From Streptomyces sp. NBC_00704 (GTDB lineage: Bacteria; Actinomycetota; Actinomycetes; Streptomycetales; Streptomycetaceae), in NCBI RefSeq assembly GCF_036226605.1, contig NZ_CP109000.1:62001-126000 (forward strand): a DNA stretch of 64,000 nucleotides. Direction: 5' to 3'. This document shows, in pieces, positions 52,566 to 61,431 of the stretch (positions are counted from its first letter, which is position 1; each line of letters opens with the position of its first letter). Below the pieces are notes generated by a model, which ran no database searches, was not told the DNA's origin, and worked only from the letters and a program-made list of their open reading frames with translations. Both the position numbers and the translations under genes were made by a program.

Positions 52566-53822
52566 GTGAGAAACCACCGCCGTACCCTCATCACCGCCGT
52601 CGCCGCCGTCGGCGCGCTCACCGCACTCGCCGCCTGCGGCAACGGTTCCGACTCCTCGGCCTCCGGGTCCGGCAAGGCCGCCGGCGGGACGTACACCTTC
52701 TGGGACCCGTACCCGCAGTTCGACGCCTCCTCCGACTGGGGCAAGCTCGTCACCAAGTGCGGCAGCGACGCCGGGGTCACGATCAAGCGGACCGGCATGG
52801 ACACCTCGGACCTGGGCAACAAGGCGCTGCTCGCCGCCCAGCAGGGCAACGCCCCCGACGTGATGCTCGTCGACAACCCGGTCGTGTCCACGCTGGTGGA
52901 GGCGGGGATCCTCAACAAGATGGACGACCTGGGCATCGCCACCACGTCGATCCAGAAGAACATCATCGGGGCCGGCACCCTGCACGGCTATCCGTACGGT
53001 GTGCCGATCGGCGCCAACACCCTCGCCCTCTACTACAACAAGAAGGTCCTGTCCGCCGCCCACGTCGACCCCGCCTCACTCACCAACTGGGCTGCGCTGT
53101 CGGAGGCGTTGAAGAAGGTCAAGGCCGCCGGGAAGAAGGGCATCACCTTCTCGGCGATCAACACCGAGGAGGGCAGCTTCCAGTTCCTGCCCTGGTTCTG
53201 GGGCTCGGGCGCCGACCTCACGAAGCTCGACTCCGACAAGGGCGTCGCCGCGCTGTCCCTGTGGAAGCAGTGGGTCGACGAGGGCTACGCGCCCAAGGAC
53301 GTCCTGCAGAACACTCAGACCACCAGCTGGCAGGAGTTCGCCACCGGCGAGTACGCGTTCGGCGAGAACGGCACCTGGCAGCTCGGCAACGCCGAGAAGA
53401 CCGGATTCGACTACGGCGTCGTCAGCATCCCCGGGCAGGACGGCGGCGCGGCTCCGGTGCCCACCGGCGGTGAGTTCGTCACCGTCCCGGTGCAGAAGGA
53501 CACCTCGCGCTACGACGTCACCAAGAAGATCGTCACCTGTCTCACCAGCGACGCGAACCTGCTGCCCACCGACACGACCCTCGCCTACGTCGCCCCCGTC
53601 ACCGCGGTGCAGGCCCAGCAGGTCAAGGCCGACCCGAAGCTGAAGCCGTGGGTGGCCGCGGTGGCCGCCGCGCGCGGTCGCACCAGCGACGGTCTGGGCA
53701 CCCGGTACCCGACCATCTCGCAGCCGCTGTGGACCGCCGTCCAGGCCGCGCTGTCCGGCGGTCAGAGCCCGCAGGCCGCGCTCGACGCCGCACAGAAGGC
53801 CGCCGACAAGGGCAACGGCTGA
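52566..53822 (+). CDS. ABC sugar-binding lipoprotein
   Basis: A 418-residue solute-binding protein of the carbohydrate uptake family 1 type. The lipobox is LAAC with Cys24 as the lipid-anchored residue, followed by a Ser/Gly linker. The two-lobed body includes KAAGGTYTFWDPYPQFDASS, DVMLVDNPVVSTLVEAGIL, YGVPIGANTLALYYNKKVL and WQEFATGEYAFGENGTWQL. GTG 52566 has GAGG upstream. It delivers an arabino-oligosaccharide to the permeases encoded next; as usual in Streptomyces no ATPase is present and MsiK may serve. Confidence 0.93.
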   Translation: MRNHRRTLITAVAAVGALTALAACGNGSDSSASGSGKAAGGTYTFWDPYPQFDASSDWGKLVTKCGSDAGVTIKRTGMDTSDLGNKALLAAQQGNAPDVMLVDNPVVSTLVEAGILNKMDDLGIATTSIQKNIIGAGTLHGYPYGVPIGANTLALYYNKKVLSAAHVDPASLTNWAALSEALKKVKAAGKKGITFSAINTEEGSFQFLPWFWGSGADLTKLDSDKGVAALSLWKQWVDEGYAPKDVLQNTQTTSWQEFATGEYAFGENGTWQLGNAEKTGFDYGVVSIPGQDGGAAPVPTGGEFVTVPVQKDTSRYDVTKKIVTCLTSDANLLPTDTTLAYVAPVTAVQAQQVKADPKLKPWVAAVAAARGRTSDGLGTRYPTISQPLWTAVQAALSGGQSPQAALDAAQKAADKGNG

Positions 53823-53933
53823 CATGCGACGTCTTCGCGGCACGCCGGGGGCATCCTCCGGCCGGACCGCGGGACACCCGAAACCGTCCGGGCACCGCCA
53901 CCCCGGACAGGCCACCCGCACACAGGAGTTCGC

Positions 53934-54917
53934 ATGACCATCGCCCGCGTCGACCGCCGCTCGCAGCGGCGCCCGGTCACATCCGGGGCGACCGGCGCAG
54001 CCGACCCGACGGACGCATCGGCACTCCGGCGCCGCCAGCGGCGCGGAAGCCGGCTGACCGCACTGGCGTTCCTCGCGCCGCTGGCCGTCTACCTCGCCGC
54101 GTTCTACGTCTATCCCCTGTACCGCAACCTCGATCTGAGCCTGCGCGACTACACGGTCCGGTCGTTCGTCGCGGGTGACGCGCCCTTCTCGGGGCTGGAC
54201 AACTTCCGGACCGTCCTGGACGATCCCACGTTCGGTCCGGCGCTGCGTCACACGATGGTCTTCACGTTCGTGTCGATCGCCTTCCAGTACGTGGCCGGGC
54301 TCGCCCTGGCGGTGTTCTTCAACCGCCACTTCCGGCTGGCCGGCACCCTCAGGGCGCTGTTCCTGATCCCGTGGCTGCTGCCGTTGATCGTGTCGGCGTC
54401 GACCTGGTCGTGGATGTTCAACAGCGAGTCCGGTGTCCTCGACTACGCCCTGCACCTCGTGGGCGTGGCCCCGGTCGACTGGCTGAACTCGCCCGACTGG
54501 GCGCTGAGTTCGGTCATCATCGCGAACATCTGGATCGGCATCCCGTTCAACCTGGTCATCCTCTACAGCGGGTTGCAGAACATCCCCGGCGAGCTGTACG
54601 AGGCGGCCTCGCTGGACGGGGCGAGCGCCTGGCAGCAGTTCCGGCGCATCACCTTCCCGCTGCTGCGGCCGGTGTCGGCGATCACCCTGCTGCTGGGGCT
54701 CGTCTACACGCTGAAGGTCTTCGACCTGATCTGGATCATGACCAAGGGCGGACCGGGAGACGCCTCGTCGACCCTGGCGACCTGGTCGTACCAGCTCGGT
54801 TTCGGCACGTTGCTGCCCAAGTTCGGGCCGGGTGCGGCGGTCGGCAACATCCTCATCCTCATCGCCCTCGTCTTCGGTCTGCTGTACGTCCGTGTCCAGA
54901 GGAGGCAGGAAGCATGA
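53934..54917 (+). CDS. ABC sugar permease (MalF type)
   Basis: A 327-residue inner-membrane permease with six predicted helices. The N-terminal ~38 residues are charged and Ala/Arg-rich, then LTALAFLAPLAVYLAAFYVY. The ATPase-contact EAA loop is YEAASLDGASAWQQFRRITF. Late helices include TLLLGLVYTLKVFDLIWIMT. CAGGAG precedes ATG 53934. Its stop overlaps the start of the second permease (ATGA). Confidence 0.93.
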   Translation: MTIARVDRRSQRRPVTSGATGAADPTDASALRRRQRRGSRLTALAFLAPLAVYLAAFYVYPLYRNLDLSLRDYTVRSFVAGDAPFSGLDNFRTVLDDPTFGPALRHTMVFTFVSIAFQYVAGLALAVFFNRHFRLAGTLRALFLIPWLLPLIVSASTWSWMFNSESGVLDYALHLVGVAPVDWLNSPDWALSSVIIANIWIGIPFNLVILYSGLQNIPGELYEAASLDGASAWQQFRRITFPLLRPVSAITLLLGLVYTLKVFDLIWIMTKGGPGDASSTLATWSYQLGFGTLLPKFGPGAAVGNILILIALVFGLLYVRVQRRQEA

Positions 54918-55735
54918 CCGTCCGCAAGGGTTCCCGCCGTTACACCGTCATCGGGATCGTCCTCACCGCGCTGATGCTGTTCCCGGTGTACTGGATGATC
55001 AACGTGTCCCTCACGCCGCAGCAGGACATGCGCAAGAGTCCACCCGACCTGCTGCCGCTGCACCCCACGTTCGAGGGCTACCGCGCCGTCGTCGACGACC
55101 AGATGCCCTACCTCGGCACCAGCCTGCTGATCGGTCTGGGCACGGTGGCCCTCACTCTGGTCCTCGCCGCGCCGGCCGGCTTCGCCCTGGCCAAGCTCCG
55201 GCCCTTCGGCGGGGGGATCCTGGGTCTGGTGCTGCTGATCGCCCAGATGATCCCCGGCATCGTCATGGCGATGGGCTTCTACGGCGTCTTCCTGGACCTC
55301 GGTCTGCTCAACTCCTGGTGGGGCCTGATCATCGCCGACTCGACGATCGCGGTGCCGTTCGGCGTCATGATCTTCACGGCGTTCATGTCGGGCATCCCCG
55401 GCGAACTCATCGCCGCGGCCCGCATCGACGGAGCGGGCACCTGGCGCACCTTCCGGTCAATCGTCCTGCCGGTGAGCCGCAACGCGATCGTCACCGTCTC
55501 GCTCTTCAGCTTCCTGTGGGCCTGGTCCGACTTCGTCTTCGCCAACACCCTCGACGGCGGCGGCGAATGGCGGCCGATCACCCTCGGCATCTACCACTAC
55601 ATCGGCAACAACAACCAGGAGTGGAACGCGATCATGGCGACCGCCGTCGTCGCGTCCCTGCCCGCGGCCGTGCTGCTCGTCCTCGCCCAGCGCTATGTGG
55701 CCGCGGGCGTGACGGCGGGCGCGGTCAAGGACTGA
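54914..55735 (+). CDS. ABC sugar permease (MalG type)
   Basis: A 273-residue permease with six helices. It starts MTVRKGSRRYTVIGIVLTAL and contains the EAA loop IAAARIDGAGTWRTFRSIVL and LFSFLWAWSDFVFANTL. It pairs with the permease encoded directly upstream, whose stop it overlaps, to form the translocation pore for the sugar bound by the lipoprotein at 52566. Confidence 0.94.
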   Translation: MTVRKGSRRYTVIGIVLTALMLFPVYWMINVSLTPQQDMRKSPPDLLPLHPTFEGYRAVVDDQMPYLGTSLLIGLGTVALTLVLAAPAGFALAKLRPFGGGILGLVLLIAQMIPGIVMAMGFYGVFLDLGLLNSWWGLIIADSTIAVPFGVMIFTAFMSGIPGELIAAARIDGAGTWRTFRSIVLPVSRNAIVTVSLFSFLWAWSDFVFANTLDGGGEWRPITLGIYHYIGNNNQEWNAIMATAVVASLPAAVLLVLAQRYVAAGVTAGAVKD

Positions 55736-55941
55736 TCCGCGATGCCCGCCGTCACCGGCCCGGCGACCGGCCGGTGCCGCGCACCGCCCACGCCGCCCGC
55801 CCCGCCCCACTGCCACCTCACGCAGGGTGGTCACCCGTCGCGACGGCCTCCGTCCCCTGCACCAGTCGGCCGGCCGGCCCCGAGCCGACCCCGGCGTCCG
55901 CGCCACCGGCAAGTCCCCGTCCGCTCTCAGGAGAGCCGCTG

Positions 55942-57711
55942 ATGTCGTACCTGAGCCCCCAGCACCACCGCAGAGCAGTCCTCGGCCGCGCCACGGCCGC
56001 CGCGCTCGCGACGACCCTGGCCGCAACCGCCGTCGCCCTGACGGGCGCCTCCGCCCAGGCCGCCCCCACCTCCTCCACCACCCTGGTCGTCAACGCCAAC
56101 CAGACTCTGCGCCCGGTCACGCACGTCGGCACGGGCAGCCTCTACGGCCTCGCCGACGACACCACCCCCCCGGACAGCCTGGTCCAGGCGCTGAAGCCGA
56201 ACACGTTCGTGCAGATGGCGCCCGGCGGCTCCCAGTTGCCCAACGGCGAGCCCCGGCCGGCCGGCGACGCCCTGGTCGTCGCGCCGAAGGCGGCCCGCGC
56301 CGGCGCGAAGGTGGTCGCCCGGATGCCGGACTGGTACCCGGACTTCCCCTACAAGTGGGTCAGCATGAGCGACTGGCTGTCCGCCGTGGACCAGCAGATC
56401 GCGGCCGTGAAGGCCTCCAGCGCCACGAACATCTCCGCCTGGGCCATCTGGAACGAACCCGACCTGAACTGGGACACCGCCCACGCCGGCCCCTTCGACA
56501 CCGCCTGGAACCTGACGTACAAGGAGATCCGCTCCAAGGACTCCACCACCCCCATCCAGGGCCCCAGCTTCAGCTCCTACACCCACGCCAAGATGCAGAC
56601 GTTCCTCCAGGACGCCATCGCCAACAACGCCGTGCCCGACGTCGTCGCCTGGCACGAGCTCCAGACCAGCGCGAACATCGCCGTCCACATCGCCGACTAC
56701 CGCGCCCTGGAGTCGAGCCTCGGCATCAGCCCGCGCCCCATCGACATCGAGGAGTACGGCACCCCCGACGAGATGGGCAACAGCGGCGCGCTCATCGGCT
56801 ACGCCGCCAAGTTCGAGCGGGCCGGAGTGCGCGACGCGGAACTCGCCTTCTGGAACCACTACGGCACCCTCGGCGACACCCTCACCGACACCGGCGGCTC
56901 CCCCAACGGCTCGTACTGGACCTACAAGTGGTACGGCGACATGTCCGGCAACATGCTGGTCACCACGCCTCCCGCCCAGACCGGCATCGACGGCATCGCC
57001 TCCCTCAACGGCGCGGGCAACCAGATCAGCGTCGTCGCCGGCGGGTGCAGCGGCTCCTGCGCCGTGACCGTCAACGGCCTGACGTCCCTGTCGGCCTTCG
57101 GGTCCACGGTGCACGTGAAGCTGGAGTACAGCCCGAACACCGGCCGCCTCACCGCCTCCCCCGGCCCGATCACCGTCTCCGAGGCGAACTACACCGTCTC
57201 GGGCGGCTCGATCACCGTGCCCGTCACCATGAACGCCGCCGACGGCTACCACCTGGTGATCACCCCGAGCGGCACGAACACCTCGCTGGCCGGGCGCTAC
57301 CAGATCACCAACAAGAACAGCGGACTCGCCCTGGACACCAGCGGGGCGGGCACCGCACAGGGCACCGCCGTCGTGCAGTCCACGTCCACCACCGCCACCG
57401 ACCAGAACTGGACCCTGACCGCCGCCGGTTCGGGCCTCTACAAGATCGTCAACCAGAAGAGCGGCCTGCTGCTCGGCATCACCAACGCGGGCACCGCTGA
57501 CGGCGGCACCGCGCTCATCTGGGGCGACAACGGCACCGCCGACCACCTCTGGCAGGTCATCCCGGCCCGTGACGGCTACTACAAGATCGCCAACTACAAC
57601 AGCGGCCGGCTGCTCGGCGTGACGGGGATGAGCACGTCCTCCGGCGCCCAGGTCATCCAGTGGAGCGACAACGGCACCGCCGACCACCTCTGGAAGCTCA
57701 CCTCCCGCTGA
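55942..57711 (+). CDS. secreted GH39-like (clan GH-A) hydrolase with RICIN domain
   Basis: A 589-residue exported enzyme. The signal peptide is residues 1-41 (RR in HHRRAVLGR, ASAQA-A). The TIM-barrel has ISAWAIWNEPDLNWD with acid/base Glu172 and IDIEEYGTPDEMG with candidate nucleophile Glu270 or Glu271, the spacing seen in GH39/GH5-like clan A enzymes. A beta-sandwich follows and then a ricin-type trefoil (residues about 455-589) with repeats YQITNKNSGLALDTSG, LYKIVNQKSGLLLGIT and YYKIANYNSGRLLGVT. It probably trims arabinose-containing chains outside the cell for the adjacent importer. The exact family number is unsure. Confidence 0.83.
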   Translation: MSYLSPQHHRRAVLGRATAAALATTLAATAVALTGASAQAAPTSSTTLVVNANQTLRPVTHVGTGSLYGLADDTTPPDSLVQALKPNTFVQMAPGGSQLPNGEPRPAGDALVVAPKAARAGAKVVARMPDWYPDFPYKWVSMSDWLSAVDQQIAAVKASSATNISAWAIWNEPDLNWDTAHAGPFDTAWNLTYKEIRSKDSTTPIQGPSFSSYTHAKMQTFLQDAIANNAVPDVVAWHELQTSANIAVHIADYRALESSLGISPRPIDIEEYGTPDEMGNSGALIGYAAKFERAGVRDAELAFWNHYGTLGDTLTDTGGSPNGSYWTYKWYGDMSGNMLVTTPPAQTGIDGIASLNGAGNQISVVAGGCSGSCAVTVNGLTSLSAFGSTVHVKLEYSPNTGRLTASPGPITVSEANYTVSGGSITVPVTMNAADGYHLVITPSGTNTSLAGRYQITNKNSGLALDTSGAGTAQGTAVVQSTSTTATDQNWTLTAAGSGLYKIVNQKSGLLLGITNAGTADGGTALIWGDNGTADHLWQVIPARDGYYKIANYNSGRLLGVTGMSTSSGAQVIQWSDNGTADHLWKLTSR

Positions 57712-57727
57712 GCCCACTCCCGACGGC

Positions 57728-57758
57728 CCCGCGCCCGCCTCGCCAGGGCGGACGCGGG
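57728..57758. terminator. bidirectional terminator between convergent genes
   Basis: CCCGCGCCCGCC (57728-57739) and GGCGGACGCGGG (57747-57758) pair at 11 of 12 positions around a 7-base loop, 16 bases after the GH39-like stop and 52 before the PucR-type stop. It probably ends both transcripts. Confidence 0.65.
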
Positions 57759-57810
57759 ACCTTCGGGTTGCCGCGCCTTTGGTCGTCGACGGGGACTGTC
57801 GACGTACGTG

Positions 57811-58950
57811 TCAGCCGGGCCGGAGGCCGACCGCCAGCGTCAGTTCGAGGACCCGGTGCGGCGACGCGAGATCCGGGAAGAGCTCCCGCAGCTGCGACAT
57901 CCGGTACCGGACGGTCTGCGGGTGGACGAACAGCGCCGCCGCCACCTCGTCCCGTCTGCCCTGGTGCAGCAGCCACGCCCGCAGCGTCTCCTCCAGCCGC
58001 GCCGCGGTCGCGGCGGGCACGGTCCGCAGCGGTGCGAGAGCCCGGGCACGCAGGTCCGCGAAGGCGTCCATGTCGGCGCTCAGCACCAGCTCGGGCAGAT
58101 GGTCCTCGGTGTCGCGGATCCCCGAGGAGAGGGAACGCGCGCGCAGCGCTCGTGCGTAGGAGGCGGACGCGCGGGTCCACGGCCGGGCCGGGCCGGCCAC
58201 GGCGGTGCGGTCGGTCAGCTGCCGCAGCAGGTGTGAGCGGTCGGCATCGGGGACGAACAGCACACCGGTGGCGTCCGGCAGGTCGTCGAGGACGAGGGTG
58301 CTCGGGTCGAGCGCCCGGTAGGCGGGCCGCGCCTGGGCGGCGGGCAGCAGGACCGCGGTCAGCGAGACGGGGGGCTGCCACCCGGCCCGCTGGGCCGAGG
58401 CCAGCAGCACGTCCGGGCTCGCGCCGGCGAGGAGGTCGCGGGCCAGGTGTTCCAGATGGCGCTCCTGGGCCCGGCCCCGGGCGGCCAGTTCGTCGGCGTG
58501 GCCCGCGGCGCTCGCGGCGGACAGCTCGTCGATGTAGGCGAAGGTCAGCTCGGCGAACTTGGCGACCTCGGCGGCGGGCAGACCCGCCGGCACCGCCCCC
58601 GCCGCCAGGCACCGCCACGCCACGCGCGCGCCCACGCGGTAGGCGCTGAGCAGGGCGTCCATCGAGCGGCCGTCGCGCACCTCGCCGCGGCCCAGCTCGT
58701 AAGCCGCGTCACCGCCGTCGCCGCCCGTGGCGTTCCCGCTCGCGAGGTCCAGGTAGTGCCCCAGAGCGGTGCGCACGGCCCGGCGGATGGTGCCGCCCAT
58801 GCTGCCCGAAAGGGCGTTGGCGTAGGAGGGGACCTCGTCGATGATCGCCTGGACGATCTCGTCGGCGGTGCTGCCCAGCGCGGACCGCAGTGCGGTCACC
58901 GTCGTCTCGTCGAGAGCCAGCTCGCTGGCCCTCCGGATTGCATGACTCAC
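57811..58950 (-). CDS. PucR/CdaR-type helix-turn-helix regulator
   Basis: A 379-residue regulator. The N-terminal ~170 residues are helical (RsbR/PucR N-terminal type: GHYLDLASGNA, LLSAYRVGARVAWRCLAAGA). The middle holds a GGDEF-like sensor (WQPPVSLTAVLLPAAQARPA). The C-terminal PucR helix-turn-helix is RLEETLRAWLLHQGRRDEVA then LFVHPQTVRYRMSQLRELFP. A TTG at 58971 is in frame, but GTG 58950 with AGGGA upstream is preferred. It is divergent from the reductase-desaturase pair, which it most likely controls. Confidence 0.88.
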   Translation of the reverse strand: MSHAIRRASELALDETTVTALRSALGSTADEIVQAIIDEVPSYANALSGSMGGTIRRAVRTALGHYLDLASGNATGGDGGDAAYELGRGEVRDGRSMDALLSAYRVGARVAWRCLAAGAVPAGLPAAEVAKFAELTFAYIDELSAASAAGHADELAARGRAQERHLEHLARDLLAGASPDVLLASAQRAGWQPPVSLTAVLLPAAQARPAYRALDPSTLVLDDLPDATGVLFVPDADRSHLLRQLTDRTAVAGPARPWTRASASYARALRARSLSSGIRDTEDHLPELVLSADMDAFADLRARALAPLRTVPAATAARLEETLRAWLLHQGRRDEVAAALFVHPQTVRYRMSQLRELFPDLASPHRVLELTLAVGLRPG

Positions 58951-59037
58951 GTTTTTGTTCCCTGCGAACAATTCGGCAGACCAGATTCACGTCCTGCGGT
59001 CAGGACTTTACGCCCTGAGGCACAGCAAGCTGGAATC

Positions 59038-60093
59038 ATGACGAGTACAGCCCTCCGCAGCAGGGCGTGGAAACTGCTGGAGATGGTCACGACGCCGCTC
59101 CTGCCGTCGGACTACCTGGACCTGGTCAGCCCGCTGCGTGCCGGCGCCGACCTGCGCGGCCGTATCGAGGCCGTGCGCCCCGAGACGGCCGACGCCGCGA
59201 CCGTCGTGATCCGGCCGGGGCGGGGCTGGCGCGGTCACACGGCGGGCCAGTACGTGCGGATCGGCGTCGACGTCGACGGGGTGCGCCTGTGGCGCGCCTA
59301 CTCCCTCACGTCGCCGACGGACCGGCGGGACGGACGCGTCACGATCACCGTGAAGGCGATCCCGGACGGCAAGGTCAGCAACCACCTGGTCCGCAGGGCG
59401 ACGCCGGGGACGCTGATCCACCTCGACCAGGCGACCGGTGACTTCGTGCTGCCGCGGGCCAGGCCCGCCAAGGTGCTCTACCTGACGGCCGGCAGCGGCA
59501 TCACGCCCGTGATGGGCATGCTGCGCGACAGCGGGCTCGACGACGTCGTCCTGGTCCACAGCGCGCCGCGGCCGCAGGACGTGATCTTCCGCGACGAACT
59601 GCACCGCATGGTCGCGGACGGAAAGTTGCGGCTCACCGAGGTGCACAGCGACACGGACGGCATGCTCGACGTCACCCGCCTCGAAGAACTCGTGCCCGAC
59701 TGGGCCGAGCGCGAGACCTGGGCCTGCGGGCCCGCGGGCCTGCTCGACGCCGCCGAGAAGCACTGGAGCGAGCACGGCGTACCGGAGCGCCTGCACACCG
59801 AGCGCTTCCGCCCCGGCGTCGTCGTCGCCGGCGACGGCGGCGAGGTCACCTTCAGCGTCACCGGCAGGACCGCCGACGCGGGCGGCGCCACGCCGCTGCT
59901 GGACGTCGGCGAGCAGGCCGGCGTGCTCATGCCCTCCGGGTGCCGCATGGGCATCTGCTTCGGCTGCCTCACGCCGCTCAAGGCGGGCGCCGTCCGCGAC
60001 CTGCGCACCGGCGAGATCACCGAGGCCGAGCCGGGCGTCCTCATCCAGACCTGCGTGTCCGCCGCCGCGGGCCCCTGTGACATCGAACGGTAG
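59038..60093 (+). CDS. ferredoxin reductase with C-terminal 2Fe-2S domain
   Basis: A 351-residue electron-transfer flavoprotein. It has an FAD domain (RLWRAYSLTSPTDR), an NAD(P) domain (VLYLTAGSGITPVMGMLRDS, ETWACGPAGLLDAAEKHW) and a plant-type 2Fe-2S domain with cysteines in SGCRMGICFGC and IQTCVS. It feeds electrons from NAD(P)H to the desaturase encoded 7 bases downstream, as Rv3230c does for DesA3 in mycobacteria. The ribosome binding site before ATG 59038 is weak. Confidence 0.92.
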   Translation: MTSTALRSRAWKLLEMVTTPLLPSDYLDLVSPLRAGADLRGRIEAVRPETADAATVVIRPGRGWRGHTAGQYVRIGVDVDGVRLWRAYSLTSPTDRRDGRVTITVKAIPDGKVSNHLVRRATPGTLIHLDQATGDFVLPRARPAKVLYLTAGSGITPVMGMLRDSGLDDVVLVHSAPRPQDVIFRDELHRMVADGKLRLTEVHSDTDGMLDVTRLEELVPDWAERETWACGPAGLLDAAEKHWSEHGVPERLHTERFRPGVVVAGDGGEVTFSVTGRTADAGGATPLLDVGEQAGVLMPSGCRMGICFGCLTPLKAGAVRDLRTGEITEAEPGVLIQTCVSAAAGPCDIER

Positions 60094-60100
60094 GAGCATC

Positions 60101-61222
60101 TTGACCGCCATCGACCCCACCGCCCACCTGACCGCGGAGCAGATCGAGGAGCTCGGCCGCGAGCTGGACGCGATCCGTGACGAGGTGATCGCCGGCCGCG
60201 GAGAGAAGGACGCCGCCTACATCCGCAAGGTCATCTCGGCGCAGCGCAAGCTGGAGCTGGTGAGCAGGGGTGTGCTGCTGTTCTCGATCTTCCCGCCCGC
60301 GTGGCTGATCGGCACCGCCGGTCTGTCCGTGGCGAAGATCATGGACAACATGGAGATCGGGCACAACATCCTGCACGGCCAGTGGGACTGGATGCGGGAC
60401 CCGAAGATCCACTCCACCACCTGGGAGTGGGACCACGTCTCGCCGGCCGAGCAGTGGAAGCACTCGCACAACGAGCTGCACCACACGTACACCAACGTGA
60501 TCGGCAAGGACAACGACCTCGGCTACGGCATCATGCGCGTCGACGAGGACCAGAAGTGGCACCCGTTCCACCTCGGCCAGCCGCTGTGGAACTTCCTCAA
60601 CGCCTGCTTCTTCGAGTACGGCATCGCGGCGTACGACCTGGAGCTGGGCAAGAACCTGTCGAGCGAGCGCCGCCGCAAGAACCCGGAGTTCCGCGAGCGG
60701 GCCAGGGCCGTGGGCCGCAAGATCCGCAAGCAGGTGCTCAAGGACTACGTGATCCACCCGCTGCTGTCGGGCCCGTCGTTCCTCACCACGCTCGGCGCCA
60801 CCTTCACCGCGAACCTGGTGCGCAACATCTGGTCCCACTCGGTGATCATGTGCGGGCACTTCCCCGAGGGCGTCCAGGTCTTCGAGCGCCGGTCGATCAA
60901 GGGCGAGACGCGCGGCCAGTGGTACCTGCGCCAGATGATGGGCTCGGCGAACATCAGCGGCAGCAAGGCCATGCACTTCATGACCGGCAACCTCTCGCAC
61001 CAGATCGAGCACCACCTCTTCCCGGACCTGCCGAGCAACCGCTACGCCGAGGTCGCGGTGAAGGTGCGGGCACTGTTCGAGAAGTACGAGCTGGAGTACG
61101 TCAGCGGGCCGCTGCCCAAGCAGGTCCTCTCCGCGTGGAGCAAGGTCTTCCGGCTCTCGCTGCCGAACAGGAAGTCCGAGGCCAGGACGCCGGAACGGGA
61201 ACCGGAGCTGCTCGCCGCCTGA
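60101..61222 (+). CDS. acyl-CoA/acyl-lipid fatty acid desaturase (DesA3-like)
   Basis: A 373-residue membrane di-iron desaturase. The three histidine boxes are present: GHNILHGQW (H88-H92), HSHNELHHTYTN (H121-H128) and SHQIEHHLFPDLPSN near residue 305. Two hydrophobic segments flank the first box. It starts at TTG 60101 with TAGGAG four bases upstream; no better ATG fits. It introduces a double bond, probably at delta-9, using electrons from the adjacent reductase. The divergent PucR-type gene is the likely regulator. Confidence 0.92.
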   Translation: MTAIDPTAHLTAEQIEELGRELDAIRDEVIAGRGEKDAAYIRKVISAQRKLELVSRGVLLFSIFPPAWLIGTAGLSVAKIMDNMEIGHNILHGQWDWMRDPKIHSTTWEWDHVSPAEQWKHSHNELHHTYTNVIGKDNDLGYGIMRVDEDQKWHPFHLGQPLWNFLNACFFEYGIAAYDLELGKNLSSERRRKNPEFRERARAVGRKIRKQVLKDYVIHPLLSGPSFLTTLGATFTANLVRNIWSHSVIMCGHFPEGVQVFERRSIKGETRGQWYLRQMMGSANISGSKAMHFMTGNLSHQIEHHLFPDLPSNRYAEVAVKVRALFEKYELEYVSGPLPKQVLSAWSKVFRLSLPNRKSEARTPEREPELLAA

Positions 61223-61262
61223 TCCCCGGCACGGGACCGTCTCCCCCGGCCGAACCGCCGAA

Positions 61263-61289
61263 CCGGCGGCCCCGCTGTGGCTCCGCCGG
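61263..61289 (+). terminator. hairpin after the desaturase gene
   Basis: CCGGCGG (61263-61269) and CCGCCGG (61283-61289) form a 7-base GC stem with a 13-base loop, 41 bases after the desaturase stop and in the gap toward the convergent terpene synthase gene. Confidence 0.45.
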
Positions 61290-61431
61290 CCGGTTCCGGT
61301 GGGAGCGGTCACGGTTCGCGGACGGCGGGCGGGAGCGCGTCGCGAAGGCGCGAAAGCGCGAAGCCTTCGGCGGAGGTCGACGGCGGCAGGGTCGTCGGCG
61401 GCAGGCAACGGGAACGACGGGAGTGGGCCCC

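Noticed and set aside
50453..52978. An 841-codon open frame on the minus strand
   Set aside because: It is antisense to GH127 and the sugar-binding lipoprotein, both with clear domains and ribosome binding sites. Long antisense frames are expected in very GC-rich coding DNA.
55927..57717. A 596-codon minus-strand frame
   Set aside because: Antisense shadow of the GH39-like gene; Gly/Val-rich without any motif.
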